Source: Fremontodendron californicum
Lineage: Eukaryota > Streptophyta > Magnoliopsida > Malvales > Malvaceae
Assembly (NCBI GenBank): GCA_030761205.1
Contig: JAULJL010000035.1
Span: forward strand, 16,471,001 to 16,535,000
Reading direction: 5' to 3'
Length of the DNA: 64,000 nucleotides
The notes under the pieces were generated by a model. The model was not told the origin of the DNA. It made no database searches and saw nothing but the letters and a program-made list of their open reading frames with translations. This document shows positions 44,532 to 57,151 of this stretch, one piece after another (position 1 is the first letter of the stretch; each line of letters starts with the position of its first letter). The position numbers were made by a program, and so were the translations under genes.

Positions 44532-47500
44532 ATCAGTATTCTACGCCAAATGCATGAAACTACAAGCAATATTTCCATGCTTGCATGCCTGCATTATGTA
44601 TTCATCCACAATATTTGTCTTGACTAACTGAATGAAAAGATTTTTGTAACTTTTTCTTAAGTTACATATGTTAAAGAATTTTTTTTAAGTGGTTTGATTA
44701 TTAATTAATGTTACAGTACATATTACATATTATTTTTTAAAAAATTGAATTGGATGAATTTAATAATTTTAAATAAAAATCATAAAATTATTTTAAATAA
44801 ATTTAATAAATTAAAATATTATAAATTAACTAAAACTCTTGTGCAGTGAAAAACTAGTTTAATAATAATCAAAATATACTCCCAAAAAGGAAAAGATGTT
44901 TTGAATTACAAATTAATAATTAAGAAACCTAATTAATTTGCGGATACTAAAAAAAAGCAGAGTCTTTCTATCCAAAAAAAAGCAGAGTCTCTAGTAATAG
45001 GATATCATATTCAATTTTGAAAGTCCAACAAAATTTACAGATGGGCAAATCATTAAATTTCAAAGTTGAATATGTAATTTTGAGTTGAACTAACAAACTT
45101 TACCTGAATTAGATAACTTGTTCAGATCGCTCCATGATTGAATTCAATCTGACTTGGATTGATTTAAAATTTTAAAGCTTCGAATCCAAAAAAGTCTAAA
45201 TTCGAGAATGATTCGAACTCAAAAAAATTCAAAATCGACATGATCCAAAAGTCTGTCATCCTAAATCCATTACGATCCAAACCCAAGATCGATCCGATCC
45301 GATACCTGTATAAAACCAAATTTATAATCGAAAATACACGAACTATATTCTATGATTTTATTTAAAATTAAAATTAATAATTGAACGATACAATTTCTTC
45401 TTATATAAAAATTTAAATTTACAAAAATACATTTATAATTATTATACAACTATATCAGTAATGTATTATTAATAAAAGTAATTAATTTTAAAATTTTAAA
45501 TTGGATTATGAAATAAAATTAATTTGAAGATAATATTTAAATAAAAAATATTAATACTCAATGTATAAATAAAATTTCAATAAGTTCATTTTATATGTTA
45601 ATATAGGAATTGCAAATATAGGTTCATTTTATTTTGTTTAGTATGAAGCATTTTCTTAAAATGGTCATTAAAAATGGTATATTCTTAATGAACCAAACTT
45701 GATTCTGTCATATTTTACTCATGACAATCAAATAGATATTTGAATACATTATTGCCAACTTGACTTTGGAATGAAGGGGAATCCTATATAATCTTGTTGG
45801 GCATCTAGAATTTTATGAATCAAATTGCCTATGGTTATTCTTGTGTCCTAATTTAGGATAATTTCTTATTAAAACACTAGTATGATTCTATTGAAACTGG
45901 TCACTTAAGGTGTACTATATGTTTGGTTTGGATATTTAGAGGTCTAGTCAGATTATTCCTCACCATTGTCCATGCGGACTGGTTAGGCCCCCGATCCTAA
46001 CCTAATATATAGTACAAACGAAAAGGGTTCAATCTGAGATGGAGTATTTCGTTAGTACGAATAGAGGATCATCACGAAGGCATAGGTTCTTTAATCACTC
46101 CTAAAAGGGACAAAACTCGGGTATAAAGCACAAGTTATTCAAATGCAACTGCAAGTGTGAAGTGTGTGTGAGGGAACAAACAAACCTTTGACCCCATTTC
46201 ACAACCTCTATCCCATATTCCCCATCAATTTATTTTAAATCATATCATTTAATTTCAAAATAGAATATGTAGTTTTGAGTAGAGCTGACAAAGCTAACTC
46301 GAATTTGATAACTCGTTTGGGTCAATTCGGATTTACTTAAAAATTCAAAGATTGAAACTCCAAAAAATCCAAACTCGAGAAAACCCAAACTCGAAAAATC
46401 CAAAACGAACACGATTAAAAACTTGTCATGACCGAAATCCATTATGACCCGAATCTGAGATGATCTTATCCGAAATCCGTAAAAAACTAAGTTTATAATT
46501 GAAAAAACCGAATTATAAGTATATGGTTTTATTTAAGTTAATATTAAAACTAATAATAAATGATAAAATTTTCTTAAATAAAAATTTTAAATTTATAAAA
46601 ATGTATTTATAATTATTATACAAATATATCAATAAAAGTAAATAACATTGAATTTTTAAATTGAATTATGAAATAAAATTTAATCTCAAACACATTAAAT
46701 ATGAATATCAAATAATTTTAGTATTTTCCATATTATATTACAACAATTAACCATAATAAATAACAAATAATATTATTATTTTAACATTTGATTTTATCAT
46801 AAAATAATCATTTACAATATATTATTGTACTTATTTCTGATTTAAATTTTAATACAATAGTAATTCAAATATACAAAAAATGATATTATATTTTATAATT
46901 TTTTATTTATAATTTAAATTAATTCGGTCAATGATCATAATGTTTGATTTTATTTGCTACTAGGTAAGTTCATAAAAATAGATTTTTTTTTTAATTCTAT
47001 TGTAAAGAATTACAAAGAATTACAAAGAAATATATATATATATATATTAAGATGATAAGATTTATACATTAGGAAAAAAAAATTCATGTATGTCAATAAG
47101 AAGTATCCAAATGTAAGAAATTCTTTTCTTATTCACACTATAAGTAGATATATTGGACTAATATACTTAGTTTTTATTTAAATTGAAAAGATATCAATTT
47201 AAAAAATAATGGACAATGTTCAAATAAAAATATTGATACTCAATGTAATAAATAACATTATGATACAATTTATATTTATATAAATATTTTTATTTTTAAA
47301 ATTTTAATTTTAGTATTTTTGTCATATTTTATTTTAATATGTAAAAGGTCAAATTAATTATTACATTCGAATCACAAAAAAGTCCATACCTTATATTTAA
47401 AATTATTCGAACCATCTAGACCCACCCAAAAATTCGAATCCGAAAAAGTTCAATTTTAGATGGATCGAACCCAAGACAGTCCTAATTCAAAATTATCTGA

Positions 47501-48120
47501 ATATGAAAAAGCCATAATTCAAAATTATCCAAATCCAAGACAATTCGAACTTGAAATGATTCGAATACGAAGACAACCAATCCGAACCTCTAGTTTTGAG
47601 AAGCAACTTAGGAAAATTAGTTGCATTTACTTCATCCTGAATACGTGATGACAAAGAGAATTTATGTATTTATTTATTTTTAGTCAATGTTGTAAATAAG
47701 CAGATTGAGGTCATTGATTTCAATAGGGATTTGGTTATAGATTTGGTCCTTTAAGGCTCCTTAATCTCTCTAGTCTTGTAAAACATGGTTGCCACTAGCT
47801 TCTGCCAATAAAACTAATTAATCTAGGCACCTAAATGCAATATGATTATAACCCTGTTTGCATACATCGACTTTCAAAAAATGCAGTCTATCTCTCATTT
47901 TATTATTTTAACTCCCTGTTTATGCAAACATGTATTTATACAAAGCCTCTTTGACTCGACAAAATCACGTTAAAAATGAAAAATAGAAGCATGGCACTTT
48001 CATCATTTTAAAACTTTGATAGATGCCAATTTATTATTATTAATAATTCCATTAGTTCATAACATATTCAAATCAAACTTTCCTTAGACAAGCATAAACC
48101 TCAGTATTCAGAAGCAACAT
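44532..48120. other. Intergenic repeats of unit C1
   Basis: No gene. 44860-45650 and 47390-48120 match 59490-60330 and 60340-61056 respectively. The 1.75 kb between (about 45650-47400) is absent from the second copy. It holds a decayed antisense retrotransposon leader (45720-46230), dispersed AT-rich repeats and a TA microsatellite at about 47030-47048. Confidence 0.7.
45720..46230 (-). mobile_element. Decayed antisense leader of a Tat-like element
   Basis: On the minus strand this resembles 1740-2060 of the gypsy element. Plus-strand landmarks are 'gaggatcatcacgaaggca', 'aactcgggtataaagcac', 'gtgtgtgagggaa' and 'attcctcaccattgtc', which match reversed 'gccttcgtgatgatcctc', 'tacccgggtt' and 'tgaggaacaat'. 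No LTR or gag is attached. Confidence 0.65.
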
Positions 48121-48825
48121 TCATTCCACTTGGGCTGGAAATTTAATTATTGTTCCGCAATTGTCTCGACTTTTTTCTTTTCCGATATTGCACGATATCA
48201 CCTTAGTCCCTTGCTTGTCTATACAAAATATGATCTCTGATAGTCCCTTGCTTTGGGAGCTGAACCTCCCATCTGGATTGCAGCCTTTAGAGCTGAATCA
48301 AGATCGTATTTCTTCATCAATTGAATTGTAGTAGAAAAATAGGGCACTGGCCACTGGATTTGGCAAGAACCGTGTTGGTTCCACTCATACCTCCAGAAAT
48401 CTTCATTAATAAGAAACCTGTTGCCGATGGATGGCCAAAGTATGTCCATGTCAATCTTTAATTGCAGGGGGAGATGTTGGATCTACAAAATAAAATTTGG
48501 ATGTTAATAACCACAGTTGAAAATATATATATAAAAGATTGGAATAAGATAAAAAAAAAAAAAAAAAAAAACAATAGCACAACATACAAAAGGTATTGGG
48601 TTAGGGACAGGAGGATTCTTGCACTTTGTAAGAGTCATTCCAGCACTATTTGCTGGCCACAAGCCATGCAACACCAACATTTGTGGAATCGTTTTCTGGT
48701 TGCAAGGATTACATGAACAGTATCCATTTGGCCAGGTTTAAACCAGCCAATGATGGTCATAATTACTCTGTCCTAGAGCAAAGAGTAAGAAGAGAAAAGA
48801 GCACGAGAAATTTGAATGCATACAT
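48121..48825 (-). pseudogene. RNase T2 / S-RNase-like pseudogene 1
   Basis: Minus strand. Exon 1 (48825-48588) starts with a signal peptide (MYAFKFLVLFSLLTLC) and holds YDHHWLV, TWPNGYC and the CAS I active-site motif HGLWP (48654-48668). A 105-bp intron (48587-48483, GTATGT...GTAG) keeps the frame. Exon 2 holds FWRYEWNQHGSC (CAS II with the second catalytic His, 48363-48398), YFSTTIQLMKKYDL and a Cys-bearing C-terminus (KVISCNIG, DNCG) ending at TGA 48121-48123. One intron between CAS I and CAS II is the S-RNase pattern. Such enzymes are secreted style ribonucleases that degrade pollen-tube RNA. Lesions: ~8-bp loss after the signal peptide with a frameshift, a TAA after YDHHWLV, and a ~75-bp deletion before the C-terminus. 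Duplicate at 61057. Confidence 0.85.
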
Positions 48826-48962
48826 TTTTTGTTTTTTTTTTTTTTTTTTTTTTTGCTTTTAAGTTATCATTCTCTCAACAAATGCAACCTATATTTATAG
48901 GCAACTGAATTTTTTTTTGGATAAGTGAAGATAGGCAACTGATTTCACTAAGTAAATATTCA
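48826..48962. other. Upstream flank of RNase pseudogene 1
   Basis: On the minus strand this is the promoter side. It has a long T-run (48832-48854, an A-run on the coding strand) and 'tataaatata' read on the minus strand at about 48890-48899, a plausible TATA box ~65 bp upstream of the ATG. Equivalent bases lie at about 61851-61860. Confidence 0.4.
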
Positions 48963-49309
48963 TAAATATTCTTAATGTTTTTCTGTTTTACATTAAAAAT
49001 AAAATGAACATGCACCTCATCTATTCATATGAAGATATGATAGCTTGTATCTCGTGGTGGTTTAATTTCCAAATTAGAACAGTATTATACAATGTTAATA
49101 GACAATTATTTCTTGAAATTCGTTCAATTGTCTGTTCTTGAATGAGATAAACCTTGCTTGGGAGTTCTTACTTGAAAAAAAAGATAGAAAATAGGTCAAA
49201 TGGAGCCAGCCATGCCAATTCCCATTGAGGTAAAAGTAGAGTGAAATATTCGAATAACACATAATGGAGAGGGCTTCATATATAGCAAAAAATAAGGTTT
49301 TGTTTAATT

Positions 49310-49870
49310 GGTGTCTATAAGCTACCTGTTCAAGGGCTGGACTACCTGTCCAAGCTCGAAGACCCACACATATTTTGAAAGGTTTGGATAAAAATATTAA
49401 GCTCGAAATATGGGCATGGGCAAAAAAATGAGACCCATTTAGAAAATGGTCGGGCCTTGGCTCCAGCAATCAAGGCCCGAGCCCGATCCGATCAGTTTTT
49501 CATTTATATAATATATAATTTTTATATTTTTATATTTTATATATTATGTAATTTATGTCATATAAATAATAAATATATATAATATTATAGTGTAAACATT
49601 TAAAAATATGCTAAATTATTCATGTTTTAAAACTTAATAAAAGAAAAAAAGAGATAAAATTACTAAAATTAAATAATAAAAAAAATTGTTTGAATTTTTT
49701 TAGAAAAAAAAATATGGGCGGACCGAAACGGGCTTGAAATACCCATTTACAAATATGGGCAGGCTTGAGCAAAATTTGAGGCCCATATTTCGGGTCAAGC
49801 CGGGCTTGGACAAATATATATGATTTTGATACCATACCTAAGCCCGGCTCGGCTCATGAACACCTCTAAT
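49310..49870. mobile_element. hAT-like MITE with GGGC-rich ends (copy 2)
   Basis: Unit B copy of 22400-22935, with the same GC-rich ends and AT-only centre. The right end, read on the minus strand, is TTAGAGGTGTTCATGAGCCG. Its 124-codon minus-strand frame (49095-49469) is not a gene. Confidence 0.5.
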
Positions 49871-50509
49871 AAGCATTGATTGAGGGTTTTTTTCTTATTA
49901 TTTAAAAAAAAAAAATCATTTAATATATTATTTTTGTTGAATTTTAAAAATAATAATGCATTAATTATATTTTTATTTTTACCTATATTAGCTTAATCAG
50001 TGTCACTAGACACTATTTAATATTTTTCAAAAATAAAAATAAATAATTTTTTTTTATAAAGAAATGAAAGTAAAATTTAGTAAACATGGCCACGTCCAAA
50101 CATCATCTTTAAAGGCTTAAAAAAATCATAATGAAGATAAACATTGCCCTTGTTTGTTCATTAATCAAGCATAAGAAGCCCTTGTTTAAAATATATCAAC
50201 TCAAAAATTGCCCTTGTTTGTTCTAAAGTTAAAATTTTAATCATAATGAAGGTCTATCTTGTTTGTTCATTAAGACTTTTTTCTTTATGACAAATCCTGC
50301 AATCAAAACCTCATCCTGCACCAATCAAACCAAGCATGGCATTAGGCAACACTTAAAAGGAGGCAGCACCATTATCTGCAGCAGGCTTTTCACAATTTTG
50401 TTTAACTAACAAATCATGCCAGTAGACAAAACATCCCAAAGACTGAGAAATTAATTATGAACATGGATTAATGAAATTCTACTCTAGAACATTAAGCAAA
50501 GACAAAAAC

Positions 50510-51200
50510 TGTTGGGCATGGGTCCCTCCTATGTGGAGGAAATACCCATTCTGCCCTTTGCCCCTTTTAATTAAGAGGGCTTTTGTATTTGGCTGAGAAG
50601 GGAGTCAGAAGCTAATAGAAAGAAAAAGAGAGGGAGGCGGCAGACAAGAGAGAAAAGAGTGAGTTGCACAGTTTTGATCAATTCGTCGATCGGAGGTTCA
50701 TCCGTGGTCCGATCTTCTTGATTTTCTGGCAGTGGCTACAGGATACGTAGATGCTGATTGTGTACGGTGAGAATTTTCATCTGAACATTATAACGTCCTG
50801 CTTTGTGTCCGAATAGTAGTCACGTTTTTGGGGTGATTTCTCAACTTTCTCTCTTTGATTTTAATATCACTTGTTGATAGCTAAGTTAGAGTTGTGTACT
50901 CATTGTGTTAGCTGAATTATTGTGATATTGTAAACGCACTCTCATTATAGTGGAGATTTTGACTGGACTCCTAAGTCCCGTGGTTTTTACCCTTTGATTT
51001 AAAGGGGTTTTCCACGTAAAAATTGTGTGTCTCGTGTGATTGGTTGTTGGTGATTATCCTTAGTTGAATTTGTGTTGCTGGAATATATATATATATCTTG
51101 TGCAATTTAGTACCATATTTACAGATCCTGTTAATTGGGAGAGAAAGAACTACCGGTTGTGTTTTCCCGATTTTTTGGTAAGTTCGGTTTCTGCCCATCA
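50510..51200 (+). repeat. 5' LTR of the copia element
   Basis: 691 bp, TGTTGGGCATGG to CTGCCCATCA. Contains a short (TA)n at about 51084-51096. Confidence 0.95.
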
Positions 51201-51203
51201 AAC

Positions 51204-51215
51204 TGGTATCAGAGC
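51204..51215 (+). other. Primer binding site, tRNA-iMet type
   Basis: TGGTATCAGAGC three bases after the 5' LTR. Confidence 0.93.
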
Positions 51216-51238
51216 TTTGGTTGTGTTGTTGTGTAATT

Positions 51239-54200
51239 ATGGAGGCTGGCACAAGTAGAATGATTGTTTTGAATGGCACAAATTATCAATTGTGGCAGAA
51301 TAAAATGAAAGACCTGTTATTTGTGAAGTCTTTGCATCTTCCTGTCTTTGCTACTCAAAAACCCGAATCTAAAAGTGATGAGGAATGGGAATTTGAGCAT
51401 CAACAGGTGTGTGCTTTTATTCGCCAATTTGTTGAGGAAAATGTTTACAATCACATTGATCAAGAGACACATGCACGCACATTGTGGAACAAGCTTGAAA
51501 ACTTGTATGCTTTAAAGTCTGGCAATAACAAGTTGTTCATGCTTAAAAAGATGATGGAACTGAAGTATAAAGAAGGAACAACTGTGGCTGATCACTTGAA
51601 TGAGTTTCAAGGAGTTATGAATCAGTTAATTGGTATGGGCATCAAATTTGAGGATGAAGTAGTAGGGCTTTGGTTGCTTGCTACTCTACCGGATTCTTGG
51701 GAAACATTTCGAGTTTCACTTATTAATTCTGCTCCTAATGGTGTAGTAACTTTGGAACTTGCCAAGAATGGTGTTTTGAATGAAGAAGTGAGAAGAAAGT
51801 CTCAGGGTTCTTCATCACAGTCTGAGGTTCTAGTTACTGAAAATAGGGAGAGAAGTAGGAGCAAAAATGAAACGGGTAGAGATAAAAGCCGAAGCAAGTC
51901 AAGATCAAGATTTAAAAATGTTGAGTGCCATCATTGTGGCAAGATGGGCCATATCAAGAAATATTGCTACAAGTGGAGGAAAGAGAACAAAGGTGGTAGT
52001 GATAAACAAGAGAAGAGGGATCATGGAAAGAATGATCGTGTTACTACTGCTACCTCTGATGATCTGTTGGTTACTTGTGATGAGAATGTGATCAACTTAG
52101 CATGCGACGAGACAAGTTGGGTAATAGACACTGGTGCTTCACTTCATGTCACGTCTAGGAAGGAATTCTTCACATCTTATACGCCTGGTAATTTTGGGGT
52201 ATTGAAGATGGGTAATGATGGCTTGGCACATGTTGTTGGCATGGGAGATGTCTGTTTGGAAACTAACAATGGAACAAAGTTGACGCTAAAAAATGTCAGA
52301 CATGCACCGGATATCCGTTTGAATTTGATTTCAGCGGGAAAGCTAGATGATGAGGGATTTTGTAACACCTTCAGTGATGGTCAGTGGAAATTGACTAGAG
52401 GCTCATTAGTTGTGGCTCGAGGAAAGAAGTGTTCAAATTTATATTTGATGCAGTCTTCAATTTCCAGAGGCATTGTTAATGTGACGGAAAATGATAGTTC
52501 AACTGTGCTATGGCATAAACGGCTTAGTCACATGAGTGAAAAGGGGCTTAATTGTCTGGCCAAGAAGAATCAACTTTCTGGGTTAAAGAATGCTACACTG
52601 AAGAATTGTGCTCATTGTTTGGCTGGAAAACAAAGAAGGGTTTCATTTAAGAGTCATCCTCCTTCAAGAAAATCAGATTTGCTAGAGTTGGTACATTCCG
52701 ATGTTTGTGGTCCTTTGAAAGTAAGGTCGTATGGTGGTGCACTTTATTTTGTGACTTTTATTGATGACCATTCAAGAAAACTTTGGGTCTATACTTTGAA
52801 AACAAAAGACCAGGTGCTTGATGTGTTCAAACAGTTTCAGGCTTCAGTTGAAAGGCAAACTGGGAAGAAGTTGAAGTGCATCCGTTCTGATAACAACGGC
52901 GAATATAGTGGACCATTTGATGATTATTGTCGTGCACAGGGAATCAGACATCAAAAGACACCTCCTAAGACACCACAGTTGAATGGCTTAGCCGAAAGAA
53001 TGAACAGAACATTGATTGAGAGAGTCAGATGTTTGCTCTCAGATGAAAAGTTACCTAGATCTTTTTGGGGTGAAGCTTTGTATACAGTGGCACATGTGAT
53101 TAATTTGTCTCCAAGTGTTCCTTTGCAAGGTGATGTTCCAGACAAAGTTTGGTTTGGTAAGGATATGTCATATGATCACCTGCGTGTGTTCGGTTGCAAG
53201 GCTTTTGTACATGTTCCAAAGGATGAGAGGTCAAAGTTAGATGCCAAGACTCGTCAATGTATCTTTGTTGGTTATGGTCAAGATGAATTTGGGTACAGGT
53301 TATATGACCTAGTTGAAAAGAAGCTTGTTAGAAGCAGAGATGTTGTTTTTGTTGAGGATCAGACCATTGATGACATTGACAAGGCGGAGAAAACCGGTCC
53401 ACAGAATAGTGATGACTTGACCGCCATGGATCCAATTCCTCTAACCCCTCCGCCAAATCCAGTTGAGGATGGCATGCAAGAAGATGTCCATGATGACCAG
53501 CAGGGTATGGGTGATTTTGATGCTCCCATGGATAGTGTTGTGAATGATCAACACCAAGGACCTATATCTCCACCAACAGTTCCACTTCGAAGGTCTACTA
53601 GAGATCGACAGCCTTCTGTGAGGTATTCTTCTGATCAGTATGTTCTTTTAACTGATGGGGAAGAACCAGAGTGTTATGAAGAGGCTATGGGGAGTGAATG
53701 CAAAGATCAGTGGGTTGATGCTATGAAAGATGAGCTTAAATCTTTACATGACAACCATACGTTTGAGCTGGTGAAATTGCCTAAGGGTAAAAGAGCTTTG
53801 AAAAATCGGTGGGTTTACAGGTTGAAACAAGAAGAGAATTCTTCAACTCCACGATACAAAGCTAGATTGGTCCTCAAGGGTTTCAGTCAGAAAAAGGGGA
53901 TTGATTTTGAGGAAATATTCTCTCCAGTTGTAAAAATGTCCTCTATCAGATCTATATTGAGTTTGGCATCCTATTATGACTTGGAAGTCGAGCAAATGGA
54001 TGTGAAAACTGCTTTTCTTCATGGTGATTTAGAAGAAGAGCTTTACATGGAGCAGCCAGAGGGTTTCATTGCACAAGGAAAGGAGGACTATGTGTGCAAA
54101 TTAAAGAAGAGCTTGTATGGTTTGAAGCAAGCTCCGAGGCAATGGTACAAGAAGTTTGAGTCTGTTATGGGGGAGCATGGCTACAAGAAGACTACTTCTG

Positions 54201-55224
54201 ATCATTGTGTTTTTGTCAAGAAATTCTCTGGTGATGATTTTATTATTTTGTTGCTCTATGTTGATGATATGCTTATTGTTGGTCGTAATGCTTCTAAGAT
54301 TAATATGTTGAAGCAAGAGTTGAGTAAATCCTTTGCGATGAAGGACTTGGGGCCAGCAAAGCAAATTCTTGGCATAAGGATCACACGTGATAGAAATGCC
54401 AAGAAATTGTGGTTATCACAAGAGAAGTACATTGAAAAAGTACTTCAAAGGTTTAGTATGGATAAAGCTAAAGTGGTGAGCACTCCTCTTGCTACACACT
54501 TTAGATTGAGTGTCAAGCAGAGTCCTTCCACAAGAGAAAAGAAGGAAGACATGCAGAAGGTTCTTTATGCTTCAGCCGTGGGTAGTTTGATGTATGCAAT
54601 GGTATGCACAAGACCTGACTTAGCTCATTCTGTTGGCACCATCAGTCGGTTTCTTTCTAATCCAGGCAGAGAGCATTGGCAGTGAAGTGGATTATGAGAT
54701 ATCTTCGGGGTACTTCCAACTTGAAACTTTGCTTCGGAAATGAGAAACCTGTTCTAGTTGGTTATACAGATTCTGATATGGCTGGAGACATTGACTCCAG
54801 AAAGTCCACTTCGGGTTACTTAATTACTTCTGCAGGGGGAGCTGTGGCTTGGCAATCCAGATTGCAAAAATGTGTTGCATTGTCCACTACAGAGTCAGAG
54901 TTCATTGCAGTGACCGAAGCGTGCAAGGAGTTGCTTTGGATGAAGAGATTTATGCAAGAACTTGGCTTTACCCAAGAGAGGTATGTTTTATTTTGTGATA
55001 GCCAGAGTGCTATTCATCTTGGTAAGAATTCAACCTTTCATGCTAGGTCTAAACATATCGATGTAAGGTATCATTGGATACGAGATGTTCTCGATGCTAA
55101 ATTGTTAGAACTTGAGAAAATTCATACTGATGATAATGGTGCTGATATGTTGACTAAAGCCTTACCAAGCGAAAAGTTTGAAATATGTTGTTTGATCGCC
55201 GGGATGGCGAACACCTCCACATAG
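51239..55224 (+). pseudogene. Copia gag-pol polyprotein with one frameshift
   Basis: Starts at ATG 51239 (MEAGTSRMIVLNGTNY). Gag runs to the CCHC knuckle CHHCGKMGHIKKYC (about residue 229). Protease DTGAS is at about residue 297. Integrase has the HHCC zinc region (about 52506-52620) and the D,D,E core (about 52690-53130, with HSDVCGPL, IDDHSRK and QLNGLAERMNR). Reverse transcriptase covers 53800-54300 with VDVKTAFLHG-type QMDVKTAFLHGD and YVDD (54257-54268). RNase H (54690-55224) has DSDMAG, STTESEFIA and DSQSAIHL. Near 54680 one copy of a 'ggca' tandem pair appears lost, giving a -4 shift and TGA after HWQ. Downstream coding is otherwise clean to TAG 55222-55224. Confidence 0.93.
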
Positions 55225-55226
55225 TC

Positions 55227-55240
55227 GGGAGGGGGAGATT
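55227..55240 (+). other. Polypurine tract of the copia element
   Basis: GGGAGGGGGAGATT directly before the 3' LTR at 55241. Confidence 0.88.
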
Positions 55241-55945
55241 TGTTGGGCATGGGTCCCTCCTATGTGGAGGAAATACCCATTCTGCCCTTTGCCCCTTTTA
55301 ATTAAGAGGGCTTTTGTATTTGGCTGAGAAGGGAGTCAGAAGCTAATAGAAAGAAAAAGATAGGGAGGCGGCAGAGAAGAGAGAAAAGAGTGAGTTGCAC
55401 AGTTTTGATCAATTCGTCGATCGGAGGTTCATCCGTGGTCCGATCTTCTTGATTTTCTGGAAGTGGCTACAGGATACGTAGATGCTGATTGTGTACGGTG
55501 AGAATTTTCATCTGAACACTATAACATCCTGCTTTGTGTCCGAATAGTAGTCACGTTTTTGGGGTGATTTCTCAACTTTCTCTCTTTGATTTTAATATCA
55601 CTTGTTGATAGCTAAGTTAGAGTTGTGTACTCATTGTGTTAGCTGAATTATTGTGATATTGTAAACGCACTCTCATTATAGTGGAGATTTTGACTGGACT
55701 CCTAAGTCCCGTGGTTTTTACCCTTTGATTTAAAGGGGTTTTCCACGTAAAAATTGTGTGTCTCGTGTGATTGGTTGTTAGTGATTATCCTTGGTTGAAT
55801 TTGTGTTGCTGGAATATATATATATATATATATATATATATCTTGTGCAATTTAGTACCATATTTACAGATCCTGTTAATTGGGAGAGAAAGAACTACCG
55901 GTTGTGTTTTCCCGATTTTTTGGTAAGTTCGGTTTCTGCCCATCA
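55241..55945 (+). repeat. 3' LTR of the copia element
   Basis: 705 bp. Same as the 5' LTR except for about seven substitutions and a longer (TA)n run at about 55815-55842. Confidence 0.95.
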
Positions 55946-56963
55946 AAAACATGGGTCAAAAAAATGAAGAGTTATAAAAAAACCAGAAAATTAACGACGA
56001 GATTCGAATAAAGATTGGGTTCGATTAATGAAATCAAGTCAAATGAAGAAAAATCCAAAATACGCTCAAATGAATAAAATGGGACTTGCTCGAACAATTA
56101 AATCGAATTAATTATCATGTTAAATTGTTCAGACAAAATTAGGTGTCTACATAATTCTTAGGAAATTCTTTAAGTGTAAAAATTCATCTAAATGTCGCAA
56201 AGTATTGGAATATTTAGAAGATTTATTTTCAATCAATGTCGAATTCGATAATTTCTCTAAGTTAATTGGTGATCGAATTCGATCAGATTCGAATTAATTT
56301 AAGAAGTCAAAGATCCGAATTCAAAAAAATTTGAATTCGAGAAAATCCAAAATCGACACAATTTAAAACTTATCATGACCTGAATCTATTTCAATCTGAA
56401 TTCTAAATCGGTTCGATCCACAATACGTAAAAAATTAAATTTATTATTGAAAAAATTCAAACTATATGTATATTAATTTATTTAAAATTAAAAAGTAAAT
56501 GATAATTTTTCATCACTGAATTTAGAATAATTACTCACTAACCCTTTGAAGCTTTTCAAAAATTTTATACTAAATTAAGCATTCATTGAATTTAGTCGAT
56601 GATTTTAATGTTGGGTCCACAAACACAATTTTTTATTTTTTATTTTTATCAAATCCAGGCAGACGGAAGTTGGCTTGCCTGGTTTTGTAACTTTTGTTTA
56701 ATTAATTATCTAACATGTGGCTTACCCTCAATTAATATCTGCTTTTCCTCTTCTTGATTTTTGTTTTTTCTTCAATATACATGACTGAATTAAGATGTTT
56801 CCTATTAATTTGAAAGAAAAAAAAAAATCCATTGAGATCTTTTAATTTTTGGGAATAATATTTCATTACATGCAGCAAAACCCTTGTATTTCTTTCATTT
56901 GCAAGGAAGAAAAAGCTCCTTTGGCAACAGTTGTGTATAATCTAGGCTTTAATCAATTTGACT

Positions 56964-57130
56964 GTAAGTCTCTCTAAGTTTTTAATTTTTTGGTTTTGAT
57001 TCCTTTTTCTGATTGTTAACAACAACAAAAATAAATAAAATTGGGGATCTAATTTTCAAAAACCTTGTGTAGTTGGATGTAAATTAAATTATCAATTAAG
57101 GTTGACAATCTGTTTTCTCTCAATTTTCAG
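56964..57130 (+). other. Probable 5'-UTR intron of the F-box copy (unit B)
   Basis: Donor ACT|GTAAGT at 56964 and acceptor 'caattttcag' ending 57130, both conserved with unit A. The leader after the acceptor is shorter than in unit A, which removes the upstream in-frame start seen there. Confidence 0.42.
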
Positions 57131-57151
57131 TTAGGGATTTAGAGAGTTGGA

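Larger units (their letters stand above)
50510..55945 (+). mobile_element. Nearly intact Ty1/copia element
   Basis: 5436 bp between perfect 5-bp duplications AAAAC (50505-50509 and 55946-55950). The unoccupied target is in unit A near 23560. LTRs at 50510-51200 and 55241-55945 differ by about seven substitutions and a TA-repeat length change, so the insertion is recent. One gag-pol frame with all domains, broken by a single frameshift. General layout fits the Tork/Tnt1-like copia group. Confidence 0.95.

Noticed and set aside
49095..49469. Minus-strand 124-codon frame
   Set aside because: Crosses a hAT-like MITE; the unit A copy does not keep it open.
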